A stretch of DNA of 64,000 nucleotides from Gymnothorax reevesii. Lineage: Eukaryota > Chordata > Actinopteri > Anguilliformes > Muraenidae. The translations under genes were made by a program, and so were the position numbers. The notes under the pieces are model-generated. The model saw only the letters and a program-made list of their open reading frames with translations, searched no databases and had not been told where the DNA came from. Position 1 is the stretch's first letter. The number at the start of each line of letters is the position of its first letter. The stretch spans positions 44,164,611 through 44,228,610 of the forward strand of contig CM056582.1 of assembly GCA_029721435.1 (NCBI GenBank), in the 5' to 3' direction. Positions 9,418 through 22,467 of this stretch are shown here, in pieces.

Positions 9418-10220
9418 ACCTTTGTTTATGAGAAAATTTACAGATTAATTTCCTCAATTTTGAGAGAAGATTCTTCTCAATCTCTCAGTCCTTGCCCAAT
9501 TTTTAACCTTTCACTTTTGTATTTGGACAGGGTTTCTCCATCATCTTTACCGTCAAAGCAAGGACAGATGCTTGATATGACAGCCAACCAGAAGGAGAAT
9601 ACACAAAATGTTTGAGTTGTAACACACTTGCGCCAACATCACATTGCAAGTGTCTGCATTCATCATTCGAGGGCGAGATTAAACAATGCCATCAGAAACT
9701 TCAGCTCAAATTCAGCATTATGAACGAATTTATCTCAGACGATGCAAGCGTGTGACGAATGACTCAAGGTCTTTGATGCCAAATGGAAATAAATTCAACT
9801 TGCGAGCAAACGTTGGGACAATTAACGAGGGAGAGCAAAGCATTACTAAGCTATAGGAGTAATTAAAGAAGTGGAAAGCATCATGGAAATGGACAAGACC
9901 ATGGTACTGCGTTATGTGGGATGGAAATAAATCAAGGCTCCATCTTGACCATGAAATGTTGCCAAATGCTGTGAGGGCACTGTTCGAGCATTTCATGCGG
10001 CAGCAGTGGTAGCTCACTTACTTGGTATGAGCCATACGATAAATGAATGTCAGGGGCCACTCTTGATGGTTTGCTGGAGGATGAATGATTTACCATTTGC
10101 AGGTGAGGAAACTGCTCAAAATAGCCTGACATTTTCTCAGAGATGACAGTTTCTGGAGGAAATGCTGTCTTTGCACGGATTTTTACCGTTTGGTGGTATC
10201 AGAATTTTGAGTGCAGATTT

Positions 10221-10293
10221 GCCGAAATAGCTCAGTTGGGAGAGCGTTAGACTGAAGATCTAAAGGTCCCTGGTTCGATCCCGGGTTTCGGCA
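10221..10293 (+). tRNA. tRNA-Phe(GAA) (unit 6)
   Basis: Intact type, class A flank. Confidence 0.97.
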
Positions 10294-10691
10294 ATTTGAG
10301 TGCCTTGGCTTGGCGTTGCGAGGAAATTAGGTCTGTTTTTACTTACTTGTGCAAAAACAAGATGACTGGAGTCCTTTCGTTTGCATGCCCTGTGAACAAA
10401 AAAAGTCAGCTGGACGAAAGAGGCGAATGTACTGTGGGCTGCACGAACAGAATGATGTAGTGTTGGGCAAGAATGGTTCTCATGGCAGTGCTGCATCTTG
10501 CAAGCCACTTTTAGCCTGGAGAAATATCAGTGCTCAATGGTTAGCTTTTGAAAAAAGTGCTTGTTTGATCACCAGGCCATGTGTAATAGTGTTGAAAGAA
10601 CAGAGCTTAGGTTTCCCAATGTCATTCTCAGCGAAAATGAGTCAGCTTTTGATCTTTGTTTTGACAGTAACTGAGGGAAAAAAACCTCCAA

Positions 10692-10763
10692 CTCCCCGTC
10701 GGGGAATCGAACCCCGGTCTCCCGCGTGACAGGCGGGGATACTCACCACTATACTAACGAGGA
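10692..10763 (-). tRNA. tRNA-Asp(GTC) (unit 6)
   Basis: Matches the reference; T7 terminator. Confidence 0.96.
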
Positions 10764-11209
10764 CAAAATAGCCATGCAAAGCCTGACATTGTATGTGCTG
10801 TAGCATGCCATTCCAAATGTCTGCAATGACCTTTTGCAGGCCTTGAAAAACAATGGCGATTAAACCTTATGTTAATTTCAGCAATGGCTCCGGAGCTGTC
10901 CTTGCTTTCACTATTCCTGGCACAAACAGAACTAATCATGCATAGTGTTAGAGGACTTAGACTTCAAATTAGAACTGAAACATTGCTTGCTGTTCATCAT
11001 TGCTGTCAATGCCAGGGGTCCTGGCGGGCTTCAGTGCTTGAGCAGTAGGGGTCAGAAGTTATACAAGTAAGAGTTATCCTCTGATATAAAGGCAGCGAAG
11101 GGTCTCTTCTGCTCAGAAACCTGCACAGTATTTTGAAATTGGTTTTGCTTCCTGGTCTGCCTGGGCAGTAAAAGCAGGAGCATGCCTTTGAGGGCACAGG
11201 GGGCAACTC

Positions 11210-11282
11210 TGGAGAATGCGGGCGTCGATCCCGCTACCTCTCGCATGCTAAGCGAGCGCTCTACCATTTGAGCTAATTCCCC
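11210..11282 (-). tRNA. tRNA-Ala(AGC) (unit 7)
   Basis: Consensus type. Confidence 0.96.
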
Positions 11283-12085
11283 ACATTTGCATATGAGAAA
11301 ATTTACAGATGAATTTCCTCAATTTTGATTGAAGATTCTTCTCAATCTCTCAGTCCTTGCCCAATTTTTAACCTTTCACTTTTGTATTTGGACAGGGTTT
11401 CTCCATCATCTTTACCATCAAAGCATGGACAGATGCTTGATATGACAGCCAACCAGAAGGAGAATACACAAAATGTTTGAGTTGTAACACGCTTGCGCCA
11501 ACATTACATTGCAAGTGTCTGCATTCATCATTCGAGGGCAAGATTAAACAATGCCATCAGAAACTTCAGCTCAAATTCAGCATTGTGAACGATTTTATCT
11601 CAGACGATGCAAGCGTGTGACGAATGTCTCAAGGTCTTGGATGCCAAATGGAAATAAATTCAACTTGCGAGCAAACGTTGGGACAATTAACGAGGGAGAG
11701 CAAAACATTACTAAGCTATAGGAGTAATTAAAGAAGTGGAAAGCATCATGGAAATGGACAAGACCATGGTACTGCGTTATGTGGGATGGAAATAAATCAA
11801 GGCTCCATCTTGACCATGAAATGTTGCCAAATGCTGTGAGGGCACTGTTCGAGCGTTTCATGCGGCAGCAGTGGTAGCTCACTTACTTGGTATGAGCCAT
11901 ACGATAAATGAATGTCAGGGGCCACTCTTGATGGTTTGCTGGAGGATGAATGATTTACCATTTGCAGGTGAGGAAACTGCTCAAAATAGCCTGAAATTTT
12001 CTCAGAGATGACAGTTTCTGGAGGACATGCTGTCTTCGCACGGATTTTTACCATTTGGTGGTATCACAATATTTAGTGCAGATTT

Positions 12086-12158
12086 GCCAAAATACCTCAG
12101 TTGGGAGAGCGTTAGACTGAAGATTTAAAGGTCCCTGGTTCAATCCCGGGTTTCGTCA
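12086..12158 (+). pseudogene. Degenerate tRNA-Phe(GAA) (unit 7)
   Basis: Class B changes as at 2764..2836. Confidence 0.82.
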
Positions 12159-12555
12159 ATTTGAGTGCCTTGGCTTGGCGTTGTGAGGAAATGAGGTCTG
12201 TTTTTACTTACTTGTGCAAAAACAAGATGACTGGAGTCGTTTCGTTTGCTTGCCCTGTGAACAAAAAAAGTCAGCTGGACGAAAGAGGCGAATGTACTGT
12301 GGGCTGCACGAACAGAATGATGTAGTGTTGGGCAAGAATGGTTCTCATGGCAGTGCTGCATCTTGCAAGCCACTTTTAGCCTGGAGAAATATCAGTGCTC
12401 AATGGTTAGCTTTTGAAAAAAGTGCTTCTTTGATCACCAGGCCATGTGTAATAGTGTTGAAAGAACAGAGCTTAAGTTTCCCAATGTCATTCTCAGCGAC
12501 AATGAGTCAGCTTCTGATCTTTGTTTTGACAGTAACTGAGGGAAAAAACCTCCAA

Positions 12556-12627
12556 CTCCCCGTCGGGGAATCGAACCCCGGTCTCCCGCGTGACAGGCGG
12601 GGATACTCACCACTATACTAACGAGGA
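12556..12627 (-). tRNA. tRNA-Asp(GTC) (unit 7)
   Basis: Matches the reference; T6 terminator. Confidence 0.96.
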
Positions 12628-13073
12628 CAAAATAGCCATGCAAAGCCTGATATTGTATGTGCTGTAGCATGCCATTCCAAATGTCTGCAATGACCTTTTG
12701 CAGGCCTTGTAAAACAATGGCGATTAAACCTGATGTTAATTTCAGCAATGGCTCCGGAGCTGTCCTTGCTTTCACTATTCCTGGCACAAACAGAACTAAT
12801 CATGAATAGTGTTAGAGGACTTAGACTTCAAATTAGAACTGAAACATTGCTTGCTGTTCATCATTGCTGTCAATGCCAGGGGTCCTGGCGGGCTTCAGTG
12901 CTTGAGCAGTAGGGGTCAGAAGTTATACAAGTAAGAGTTATCCTCTGATATAAAGGCAGCGAAGGGTCTCTTCTGCTCAGAAACCTGCACAGTATTTTGA
13001 AATTGGTTTTGCTTCCTGGTCTGCCTGGGCAGTAAAAGCAGGAGCATGCCTTTGAGGGCACAGGGGGCAAGTC

Positions 13074-13146
13074 TGGAGAATGCGGGCGTCGATCCCGCTA
13101 CCTCTCGCATGCTAAGCGAGCGCTCTACTATTTCAGCTAATTCCCC
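13074..13146 (-). tRNA. tRNA-Ala(AGC), D-arm variant (unit 8)
   Basis: C13G and G18A; octamer absent. Confidence 0.78.
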
Positions 13147-13949
13147 ACCTTTGTTTATGAGAAAATTTACAGATTAATTTCCTCAATTTTGAGAGAAGAT
13201 TCTTCTCAATCTCTCAGTCCTTGCCCAATTTTTAACCTTTCACTTTTGTATTTGGACAGGGTTTCTCCATCATCTTTACCGTCAAAGCAAGGACAGATGC
13301 TTGATATGACAGCCAACCAGAAGGAGAATACACAAAATGTTTGAGTTGTAACACACTTGCGCCAACATCACATTGCAAGTGTCTGCATTCATCATTCGAG
13401 GGCGAGATTAAACAATGCCATCAGAAACTTCAGCTCAAATTCAGCATTATGAACGAATTTATCTCAGACGATGCAAGCGTGTGACGAATGACTCAAGGTC
13501 TTTGATGCCAAATGGAAATAAATTCAACTTGCGAGCAAACGTTGGGACAATTAACGAGGGAGAGCAAAGCATTACTAAGCTATAGGAGTAATTAAAGAAG
13601 TGGAAAGCATCATGGAAATGGACAAGACCATGGTACTGCGTTATGTGGGATGGAAATAAATCAAGGCTCCATCTTGACCATGAAATGTTGCCAAATGCTG
13701 TGAGGGCACTGTTCGAGCATTTCATGCGGCAGCAGTGGTAGCTCACTTACTTGGTATGAGCCATACGATAAATGAATGTCAGGGGCCACTCTTGATGGTT
13801 TGCTGGAGGATGAATGATTTACCATTTGCAGGTGAGGAAACTGCTCAAAATAGCCTGAAATTTTCTCAGAGATGACAGTTTCTGGAGGAAATGCTGTCTT
13901 TGCACGGATTTTTACCGTTTGGTGGTATCAGAATTTTGAGTGCAGATTT

Positions 13950-14022
13950 GCCGAAATAGCTCAGTTGGGAGAGCGTTAGACTGAAGATCTAAAGGTCCCT
14001 GGTTCGATCCCGGGTTTCGGCA
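13950..14022 (+). tRNA. tRNA-Phe(GAA) (unit 8)
   Basis: Intact type, class A flank. Confidence 0.97.
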
Positions 14023-14420
14023 ATTTGAGTGCCTTGGCTTGGCGTTGCGAGGAAATTAGGTCTGTTTTTACTTACTTGTGCAAAAACAAGATGACTGGAG
14101 TCCTTTCGTTTGCATGCCCTGTGAACAAAAAAAGTCAGCTGGACGAAAGAGGCGAATGTACTGTGGGCTGCACGAACAGAATGATGTAGTGTTGGGCAAG
14201 AATGGTTCTCATGGCAGTGCTGCATCTTGCAAGCCACTTTTAGCCTGGAGAAATATCAGTGCTCAATGGTTAGCTTTTGAAAAAAGTGCTTGTTTGATCA
14301 CCAGGCCATGTGTAATAGTGTTGAAAGAACAGAGCTTAGGTTTCCCAATGTCATTCTCAGCGAAAATGAGTCAGCTTTTGATCTTTGTTTTGACAGTAAC
14401 TGAGGGAAAAAAACCTCCAA

Positions 14421-14492
14421 CTCCCCGTCGGGGAATCGAACCCCGGTCTCCCGCGTGACAGGCGGGGATACTCACCACTATACTAACGAGGA
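14421..14492 (-). tRNA. tRNA-Asp(GTC) (unit 8)
   Basis: Matches the reference; T7 terminator. Confidence 0.96.
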
Positions 14493-14938
14493 CAAAATAG
14501 CCATGCAAAGCCTGACATTGTATGTGCTGTAGCATGCCATTCCAAATGTCTGCAATGACCTTTTGCAGGCCTTGAAAAACAATGGCGATTAAACCTTATG
14601 TTAATTTCAGCAATGGCTCCGGAGCTGTCCTTGCTTTCACTATTCCTGGCACAAACAGAACTAATCATGCATAGTGTTAGAGGACTTAGACTTCAAATTA
14701 GAACTGAAACATTGCTTGCTGTTCATCATTGCTGTCAATGCCAGGGGTCCTGGCGGGCTTCAGTGCTTGAGCAGTAGGGGTCAGAAGTTATACAAGTAAG
14801 AGTTATCCTCTGATATAAAGGCAGCGAAGGGTCTCTTCTGCTCAGAAACCTGCACAGTATTTTGAAATTGGTTTTGCTTCCTGGTCTGCCTGGGCAGTAA
14901 AAGCAGGAGCATGCCTTTGAGGGCACAGGGGGCAACTC

Positions 14939-15011
14939 TGGAGAATGCGGGCGTCGATCCCGCTACCTCTCGCATGCTAAGCGAGCGCTCTACCATTTGA
15001 GCTAATTCCCC
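14939..15011 (-). tRNA. tRNA-Ala(AGC) (unit 9)
   Basis: Consensus type. Confidence 0.96.
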
Positions 15012-15814
15012 ACATTTGCATATGAGAAAATTTACAGATGAATTTCCTCAATTTTGATTGAAGATTCTTCTCAATCTCTCAGTCCTTGCCCAATTTTTAA
15101 CCTTTCACTTTTGTATTTGGACAGGGTTTCTCCATCATCTTTACCATCAAAGCATGGACAGATGCTTGATATGACAGCCAACCAGAAGGAGAATACACAA
15201 AATGTTTGAGTTGTAACACGCTTGCGCCAACATTACATTGCAAGTGTCTGCATTCATCATTCGAGGGCAAGATTAAACAATGCCATCAGAAACTTCAGCT
15301 CAAATTCAGCATTGTGAACGATTTTATCTCAGACGATGCAAGCGTGTGACGAATGTCTCAAGGTCTTGGATGCCAAATGGAAATAAATTCAACTTGCGAG
15401 CAAACGTTGGGACAATTAACGAGGGAGAGCAAAACATTACTAAGCTATAGGAGTAATTAAAGAAGTGGAAAGCATCATGGAAATGGACAAGACCATGGTA
15501 CTGCGTTATGTGGGATGGAAATAAATCAAGGCTCCATCTTGACCATGAAATGTTGCCAAATGCTGTGAGGGCACTGTTCGAGCGTTTCATGCGGCAGCAG
15601 TGGTAGCTCACTTACTTGGTATGAGCCATACGATAAATGAATGTCAGGGGCCACTCTTGATGGTTTGCTGGAGGATGAATGATTTACCATTTGCAGGTGA
15701 GGAAACTGCTCAAAATAGCCTGAAATTTTCTCAGAGATGACAGTTTCTGGAGGACATGCTGTCTTCGCACGGATTTTTACCATTTGGTGGTATCACAATA
15801 TTTAGTGCAGATTT

Positions 15815-15887
15815 GCCAAAATACCTCAGTTGGGAGAGCGTTAGACTGAAGATTTAAAGGTCCCTGGTTCAATCCCGGGTTTCGTCA
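15815..15887 (+). pseudogene. Degenerate tRNA-Phe(GAA) (unit 9)
   Basis: Class B changes. Confidence 0.82.
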
Positions 15888-16284
15888 ATTTGAGTGCCTT
15901 GGCTTGGCGTTGTGAGGAAATGAGGTCTGTTTTTACTTACTTGTGCAAAAACAAGATGACTGGAGTCGTTTCGTTTGCTTGCCCTGTGAACAAAAAAAGT
16001 CAGCTGGACGAAAGAGGCGAATGTACTGTGGGCTGCACGAACAGAATGATGTAGTGTTGGGCAAGAATGGTTCTCATGGCAGTGCTGCATCTTGCAAGCC
16101 ACTTTTAGCCCGGAGAAATATCAGTGCTCAATGGTTAGCTTTTGAAAAAAGTGCTTCTTTGATCACCAGGCCATGTGTAATAGTGTTGAAAGAACAGAGC
16201 TTAAGTTTCCCAATGTCATTCTCAGCGACAATGAGTCAGCTTCTGATCTTTGTTTTGACAGTAACTGAGGGAAAAAACCTCCAA

Positions 16285-16356
16285 CTCCCCGTCGGGGAAT
16301 CGAACCCCGGTCTCCCGCGTGACAGGCGGGGATACTCACCACTATACTAACGAGGA
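16285..16356 (-). tRNA. tRNA-Asp(GTC) (unit 9)
   Basis: Matches the reference; T6 terminator. Confidence 0.96.
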
Positions 16357-16802
16357 CAAAATAGCCATGCAAAGCCTGATATTGTATGTGCTGTAGCATG
16401 CCATTCCAAATGTCTGCAATGACCTTTTGCAGGCCTTGTAAAACAATGGCGATTAAACCTGATGTTAATTTCAGCAATGGCTCCGGAGCTGTCCTTGCTT
16501 TCACTATTCCTGGCACAAACAGAACTAATCATGAATAGTGTTAGAGGACTTAGACTTCAAATTAGAACTGAAACATTGCTTGCTGTTCATCATTGCTGTC
16601 AATGCCAGGGGTCCTGGCGGGCTTCAGTGCTTGAGCAGTAGGGGTCAGAAGTTATACAAGTAAGAGTTATCCTCTGATATAAAGGCAGCGAAGGGTCTCT
16701 TCTGCTCAGAAACCTGCACAGTATTTTGAAATTGGTTTTGCTTCCTGGTCTGCCTGGGCAGTAAAAGCAGGAGCATGCCTTTGAGGGCACAGGGGGCAAG
16801 TC

Positions 16803-16875
16803 TGGAGAATGCGGGCATCGATCCCGCTACCTCTCGCATGCTAAGCGAGCGCTCTACTATTTCAGCTAATTCCCC
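16803..16875 (-). tRNA. tRNA-Ala(AGC), D-arm variant with T59 (unit 10)
   Basis: Carries C13G and G18A, but is the only copy with T instead of C at position 59 in the T loop. T59 is the base I recall for vertebrate Ala(AGC), so this is either a back mutation (C-to-T at a CG) or a relic of the older state. Confidence 0.78.
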
Positions 16876-17678
16876 ACCTTTGTTTATGAGAAAATTTACA
16901 GATTAATTTCCTCAATTTTGAGAGAAGATTCTTCTCAATCTCTCAGTCCTTGCCCAATTTTTAACCTTTCACTTTTGTATTTGGACAGGGTTTCTCCATC
17001 ATCTTTACCGTCAAAGCAAGGACAGATGCTTGATATGACAGCCAACCAGAAGGAGAATACACAAAATGTTTGAGTTGTAACACACTTGCGCCAACATCAC
17101 ATTGCAAGTGTCTGCATTCATCATTCGAGGGCGAGATTAAACAATGCCATCAGAAACTTCAGCTCAAATTCAGCATTATGAACGAATTTATCTCAGACGA
17201 TGCAAGCGTGTGACGAATGACTCAAGGTCTTTGATGCCAAATGGAAATAAATTCAACTTGCGAGCAAACGTTGGGACAATTAACGAGGGAGAGCAAAGCA
17301 TTACTAAGCTATAGGAGTAATTAAAGAAGTGGAAAGCATCATGGAAATGGACAAGACCATGGTACTGCGTTATGTGGGATGGAAATAAATCAAGGCTCCA
17401 TCTTGACCATGAAATGTTGCCAAATGCTGTGAGGGCACTGTTCGAGCATTTCATGCGGCAGCAGTGGTAGCTCACTTACTTGGTATGAGCCATACGATAA
17501 ATGAATGTCAGGGGCCACTCTTGATGGTTTGCTGGAGGATGAATGATTTACCATTTGCAGGTGAGGAAACTGCTCAAAATAGCCTGAAATTTTCTCAGAG
17601 ATGACAGTTTCTGGAGGAAATGCTGTCTTTGCACGGATTTTTACCGTTTGGCGGTATCAGAATTTTGAGTGCAGATTT

Positions 17679-17751
17679 GCCGAAATAGCTCAGTTGGGAG
17701 AGCGTTAGACTGAAGATCTAAAGGTCCCTGGTTCGATCCCGGGTTTCGGCA
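17679..17751 (+). tRNA. tRNA-Phe(GAA) (unit 10)
   Basis: Intact type. The flank has GGCGG for GGTGG, a change shared only with unit 15. Confidence 0.97.
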
Positions 17752-18148
17752 ATTTGAGTGCCTTGGCTTGGCGTTGCGAGGAAATTAGGTCTGTTTTTAC
17801 TTACTTGTGCAAAAACAAGATGACTGGAGTCCTTTCGTTTGCATGCCCTGTGAACAAAAAAAGTCAGCTGGACGAAAGAGGCGAATGTACTGTGGGCTGC
17901 ACGAACAGAATGATGTAGTGTTGGGCAAGAATGGTTCTCATGGCAGTGCTGCATCTTGCAAGCCACTTTTAGCCTGGAGAAATATCAGTGCTCAATGGTT
18001 AGCTTTTGAAAAAAGTGCTTCTTTGATCACCAGGCCATGTGTAATAGTGTTGAAAGAACAGAGCTTAGGTTTCCCAATGTCATTCTCAGCGACAATGAGT
18101 CAGCTTCTGATCTTTGTTTTGACAGTAACTGAGGGAAAAAACCTCCAA

Positions 18149-18220
18149 CTCCCCGTCGGGGAATCGAACCCCGGCCTCCCGCGTGACAGGCGGGGATACT
18201 CACCACTATACTAACGAGGA
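18149..18220 (-). tRNA. tRNA-Asp(GTC), variable-loop variant (unit 10)
   Basis: AGGC variable loop as at 6963..7034, with the linked T6 terminator. Confidence 0.95.
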
Positions 18221-18666
18221 CAAAATAGCCATGCAAAGCCTGACATTGTATGTGCTGTAGCATGCCATTCCAAATGTCTGCAATGACCTTTTGCAGGCCT
18301 TGTAAAACAATGGCGATTAAACCTTCTGTTAATTTCAGCAATGGCTCCGGAGCTGTCCTTGCTTTCACTATTCCTGGCACAAACAGAACTAATCATGCAT
18401 AGTGTTAGAGGACTTAGACTTCAAATTAGAACTGAAACATTGCTTGCTGTTCATCATTGCTGTCAATGCCAGGGGTCCTGGCGGGCTTCAGTGCTTGAGC
18501 AGTAGGGGTCAGAAGTTATACAAGTAAGAGTTATCCTCTGATATAAAGGCAGCGAAGGGTCTCTTCTGCTCAGAAACCTGCACAGTATTTTGAAATTGGT
18601 TTTGCTTCCTGGTCTGCCTGGGCAGTAAAAGCAGGAGCATGCCTTTGAGGGCACAGGGGGCAACTC

Positions 18667-18739
18667 TGGAGAATGCGGGCGTCGATCCCGCTACCTCTCG
18701 CATGCTAAGCGAGCGCTCTACCATTTGAGCTAATTCCCC
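18667..18739 (-). tRNA. tRNA-Ala(AGC) (unit 11)
   Basis: Consensus type. Confidence 0.96.
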
Positions 18740-19542
18740 ACATTTGCATATGAGAAAATTTACAGATGAATTTCCTCAATTTTGATTGAAGATTCTTCTC
18801 AATCTCTCAGTCCTTGCCCAATTTTTAACCTTTCACTTTTGTATTTGGACAGGGTTTCTCCATCATCTTTACCATCAAAGCATGGACAGATGCTTGATAT
18901 GACAGCCAACCAGAAGGAGAATACACAAAATGTTTGAGTTGTAACACGCTTGCGCCAACATTACATTGCAAGTGTCTGCATTCATCATTCGAGGGCAAGA
19001 TTAAACAATGCCATCAGAAACTTCAGCTCAAATTCAGCATTGTGAACGATTTTATCTCAGACGATGCAAGCGTGTGACGAATGTCTCAAGGTCTTGGATG
19101 CCAAATGGAAATAAATTCAACTTGCGAGCAAACGTTGGGACAATTAACGAGGGAGAGCAAAACATTACTAAGCTATAGGAGTAATTAAAGAAGTGGAAAG
19201 CATCATGGAAATGGACAAGACCATGGTACTGCGTTATGTGGGATGGAAATAAATCAAGGCTCCATCTTGACCATGAAATGTTGCCAAATGCTGTGAGGGC
19301 ACTGTTCGAGCGTTTCATGCGGCAGCAGTGGTAGCTCACTTACTTGGTATGAGCCATACGATAAATGAATGTCAGGGGCCACTCTTGATGGTTTGCTGGA
19401 GGATGAATGATTTACCATTTGCAGGTGAGGAAACTGCTCAAAATAGCCTGAAATTTTCTCAGAGATGACAGTTTCTGGAGGACATGCTGTCTTCGCACGG
19501 ATTTTTACCATTTGGTGGTATCACAATATTTAGTGCAGATTT

Positions 19543-19615
19543 GCCAAAATACCTCAGTTGGGAGAGCGTTAGACTGAAGATTTAAAGGTCCCTGGTTCAA
19601 TCCCGGGTTTCGTCA
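19543..19615 (+). pseudogene. Degenerate tRNA-Phe(GAA) (unit 11)
   Basis: Class B changes; first of two adjacent degenerate copies. Confidence 0.82.
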
Positions 19616-20012
19616 ATTTGAGTGCCTTGGCTTGGCGTTGTGAGGAAATGAGGTCTGTTTTTACTTACTTGTGCAAAAACAAGATGACTGGAGTCGTTTC
19701 GTTTGCTTGCCCTGTGAACAAAAAAAGTCAGCTGGACGAAAGAGGCGAATGTACTGTGGGCTGCACGAACAGAATGATGTAGTGTTGGGCAAGAATGGTT
19801 CTCATGGCAGTGCTGCATCTTGCAAGCCACTTTTAGCCTGGAGAAATATCAGTGCTCAATGGTTAGCTTTTGAAAAAAGTGCTTCTTTGATCACCAGGCC
19901 ATGTGTAATAGTGTTGAAAGAACAGAGCTTAAGTTTCCCAATGTCATTCTCAGCGACAATGAGTCAGCTTCTGATCTTTGTTTTGACAGTAACTGAGGGA
20001 AAAAACCTCCAA

Positions 20013-20084
20013 CTCCCCGTCGGGGAATCGAACCCCGGTCTCCCGCGTGACAGGCGGGGATACTCACCACTATACTAACGAGGA
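20013..20084 (-). tRNA. tRNA-Asp(GTC) (unit 11)
   Basis: Matches the reference; T6 terminator. Confidence 0.96.
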
Positions 20085-20530
20085 CAAAATAGCCATGCAA
20101 AGCCTGATATTGTATGTGCTGTAGCATGCCATTCCAAATGTCTGCAATGACCTTTTGCAGGCCTTGTAAAACAATGGCGATTAAACCTGATGTTAATGTC
20201 AGCAATGGCTCCGGAGCTGTCCTTGCTTTCACTATTCCTGGCACAAACAGAACTAATCATGAATAGTGTTAGAGGACTTAGACTTCAAATTAGAACTGAA
20301 ACATTGCTTGCTGTTCATCATTGCTGTCAATGCCAGGGGTCCTGGCGGGCTTCAGTGCTTGAGCAGTAGGGGTCAGAAGTTATACAAGTAAGAGTTATCC
20401 TCTGATATAAAGGCAGCGAAGGGTCTCTTCTGCTCAGAAACCTGCACAGTATTTTGAAATTGGTTTTGCTTCCTGGTCTGCCTGGGCAGTAAAAGCGGGA
20501 GCATGCCTTTGAGGGCACAGGGGGCAACTC

Positions 20531-20603
20531 TGGAGAATGCGGGCGTCGATCCCGCTACCTCTCGCATGCTAAGCGAGCGCTCTACTATTTGAGCTAATTC
20601 CCC
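20531..20603 (-). tRNA. tRNA-Ala(AGC), G18A variant (unit 12)
   Basis: G18A only, as at 23..95. It is followed by a degenerate Phe gene, so only Asp is unaltered in this unit. Confidence 0.86.
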
Positions 20604-21406
20604 ACATTTGCATATGAGAAAATTTACAGATGAATTTCCTCAATTTTGATTGAAGATTCTTCTCAATCTCTCAGTCCTTGCCCAATTTTTAACCTTTCAC
20701 TTTTGTATTTGGACAGGGTTTCTCCATCATCTTTACCATCAAAGCATGGACAGATGCTTGATATGACAGCCAACCAGAAGGAGAATACACAAAATGTTTG
20801 AGTTGTAACACGCTTGCGCCAACATTACATTGCAAGTGTCTGCATTCATCATTCGAGGGCAAGATTAAACAATGCCATCAGAAACTTCAGCTCAAATTCA
20901 GCATTGTGAACGATTTTATCTCAGACGATGCAAGCGTGTGACGAATGTCTCAAGGTCTTGGATGCCAAATGGAAATAAATTCAACTTGCGAGCAAACGTT
21001 GGGACAATTAACGAGGGAGAGCAAAACATTACTAAGCTATAGGAGTAATTAAAGAAGTGGAAAGCATCATGGAAATGGACAAGACCATGGTACTGCGTTA
21101 TGTGGGATGGAAATAAATCAAGGCTCCATCTTGACCATGAAATGTTGCCAAATGCTGTGAGGGCACTGTTCGAGCGTTTCATGCGGCAGCAGTGGTAGCT
21201 CACTTACTTGGTATGAGCCATACGATAAATGAATGTCAGGGGCCACTCTTGATGGTTTGCTGGAGGATGAATGATTTACCATTTGCAGGTGAGGAAACTG
21301 CTCAAAATAGCCTGAAATTTTCTCAGAGATGACAGTTTCTGGAGGACATGCTGTCTTCGCACGGATTTTTACCATTTGGTGGTATCACAATATTTAGTGC
21401 AGATTT

Positions 21407-21479
21407 GCCAAAATACCTCAGTTGGGAGAGCGTTAGACTGAAGATTTAAAGGTCCCTGGTTCAATCCCGGGTTTCGTCA
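21407..21479 (+). pseudogene. Degenerate tRNA-Phe(GAA) (unit 12)
   Basis: Class B changes; second copy of the duplicated monomer. Confidence 0.82.
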
Positions 21480-21876
21480 ATTTGAGTGCCTTGGCTTGGC
21501 GTTGTGAGGAAATGAGGTCTGTTTTTACTTACTTGTGCAAAAACAAGATGACTGGAGTCGTTTCGTTTGCTTGCCCTGTGAACAAAAAAAGTCAGCTGGA
21601 CGAAAGAGGCGAATGTACTGTGGGCTGCACGAACAGAATGATGTAGTGTTGGGCAAGAATGGTTCTCATGGCAGTGCTGCATCTTGCAAGCCACTTTTAG
21701 CCTGGAGAAATATCAGTGCTCAATGGTTAGCTTTTGAAAAAAGTGCTTCTTTGATCACCAGGCCATGTGTAATAGTGTTGAAAGAACAGAGCTTAAGTTT
21801 CCCAATGTCATTCTCAGCGACAATGAGTCAGCTTCTGATCTTTGTTTTGACAGTAACTGAGGGAAAAAACCTCCAA

Positions 21877-21948
21877 CTCCCCGTCGGGGAATCGAACCCC
21901 GGTCTCCCGCGTGACAGGCGGGGATACTCACCACTATACTAACGAGGA
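21877..21948 (-). tRNA. tRNA-Asp(GTC) (unit 12)
   Basis: Matches the reference; T6 terminator. Confidence 0.96.
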
Positions 21949-22394
21949 CAAAATAGCCATGCAAAGCCTGATATTGTATGTGCTGTAGCATGCCATTCCA
22001 AATGTCTGCAATGACCTTTTGCAGGCCTTGTAAAACAATGGCGATTAAACCTGATGTTAATGTCAGCAATGGCTCCGGAGCTGTCCTTGCTTTCACTATT
22101 CCTGGCACAAACAGAACTAATCATGAATAGTGTTAGAGGACTTAGACTTCAAATTAGAACTGAAACATTGCTTGCTGTTCATCATTGCTGTCAATGCCAG
22201 GGGTCCTGGCGGGCTTCAGTGCTTGAGCAGTAGGGGTCAGAAGTTATACAAGTAAGAGTTATCCTCTGATATAAAGGCAGCGAAGGGTCTCTTCTGCTCA
22301 GAAACCTGCACAGTATTTTGAAATTGGTTTTGCTTCCTGGTCTGCCTGGGCAGTAAAAGCGGGAGCATGCCTTTGAGGGCACAGGGGGCAACTC

Positions 22395-22467
22395 TGGAGA
22401 ATGCGGGCGTCGATCCCGCTACCTCTCGCATGCTAAGCGAGCGCTCTACTATTTGAGCTAATTCCCC
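22395..22467 (-). tRNA. tRNA-Ala(AGC), G18A variant (unit 13)
   Basis: G18A only. Confidence 0.86.

Larger units (their letters stand above)
7459..18644. repeat. Three consecutive 3.73-kb B-A dimers (units 5-10)
   Basis: Class B and class A units alternate strictly here. Dimers start at 7459, 11188 and 14917. The first two are 3729 bp and the third is 3728 bp, because unit 10 has a T6 rather than T7 Asp terminator. Each dimer holds six tRNA loci: one consensus Ala, one degenerate Phe, one D-arm-altered Ala, one intact Phe and two Asp. The dimer is the cleanest higher-order repeat in the window and is probably the recent amplification unit. Confidence 0.9.
18645..22372. repeat. Tandem duplication of one class B monomer (units 11-12)
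   Basis: Units 11 and 12 both carry the degenerate Phe gene, which breaks the B-A alternation. They also share private bases after the Asp gene: TTAATGTCAG where other units have TTAATTTCAG (near 20195 and 22059), and AAGCGGGAGC before the next Ala. The copies are exactly 1864 bp apart. The simplest reading is a single-unit duplication by out-of-register exchange. Confidence 0.85.
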
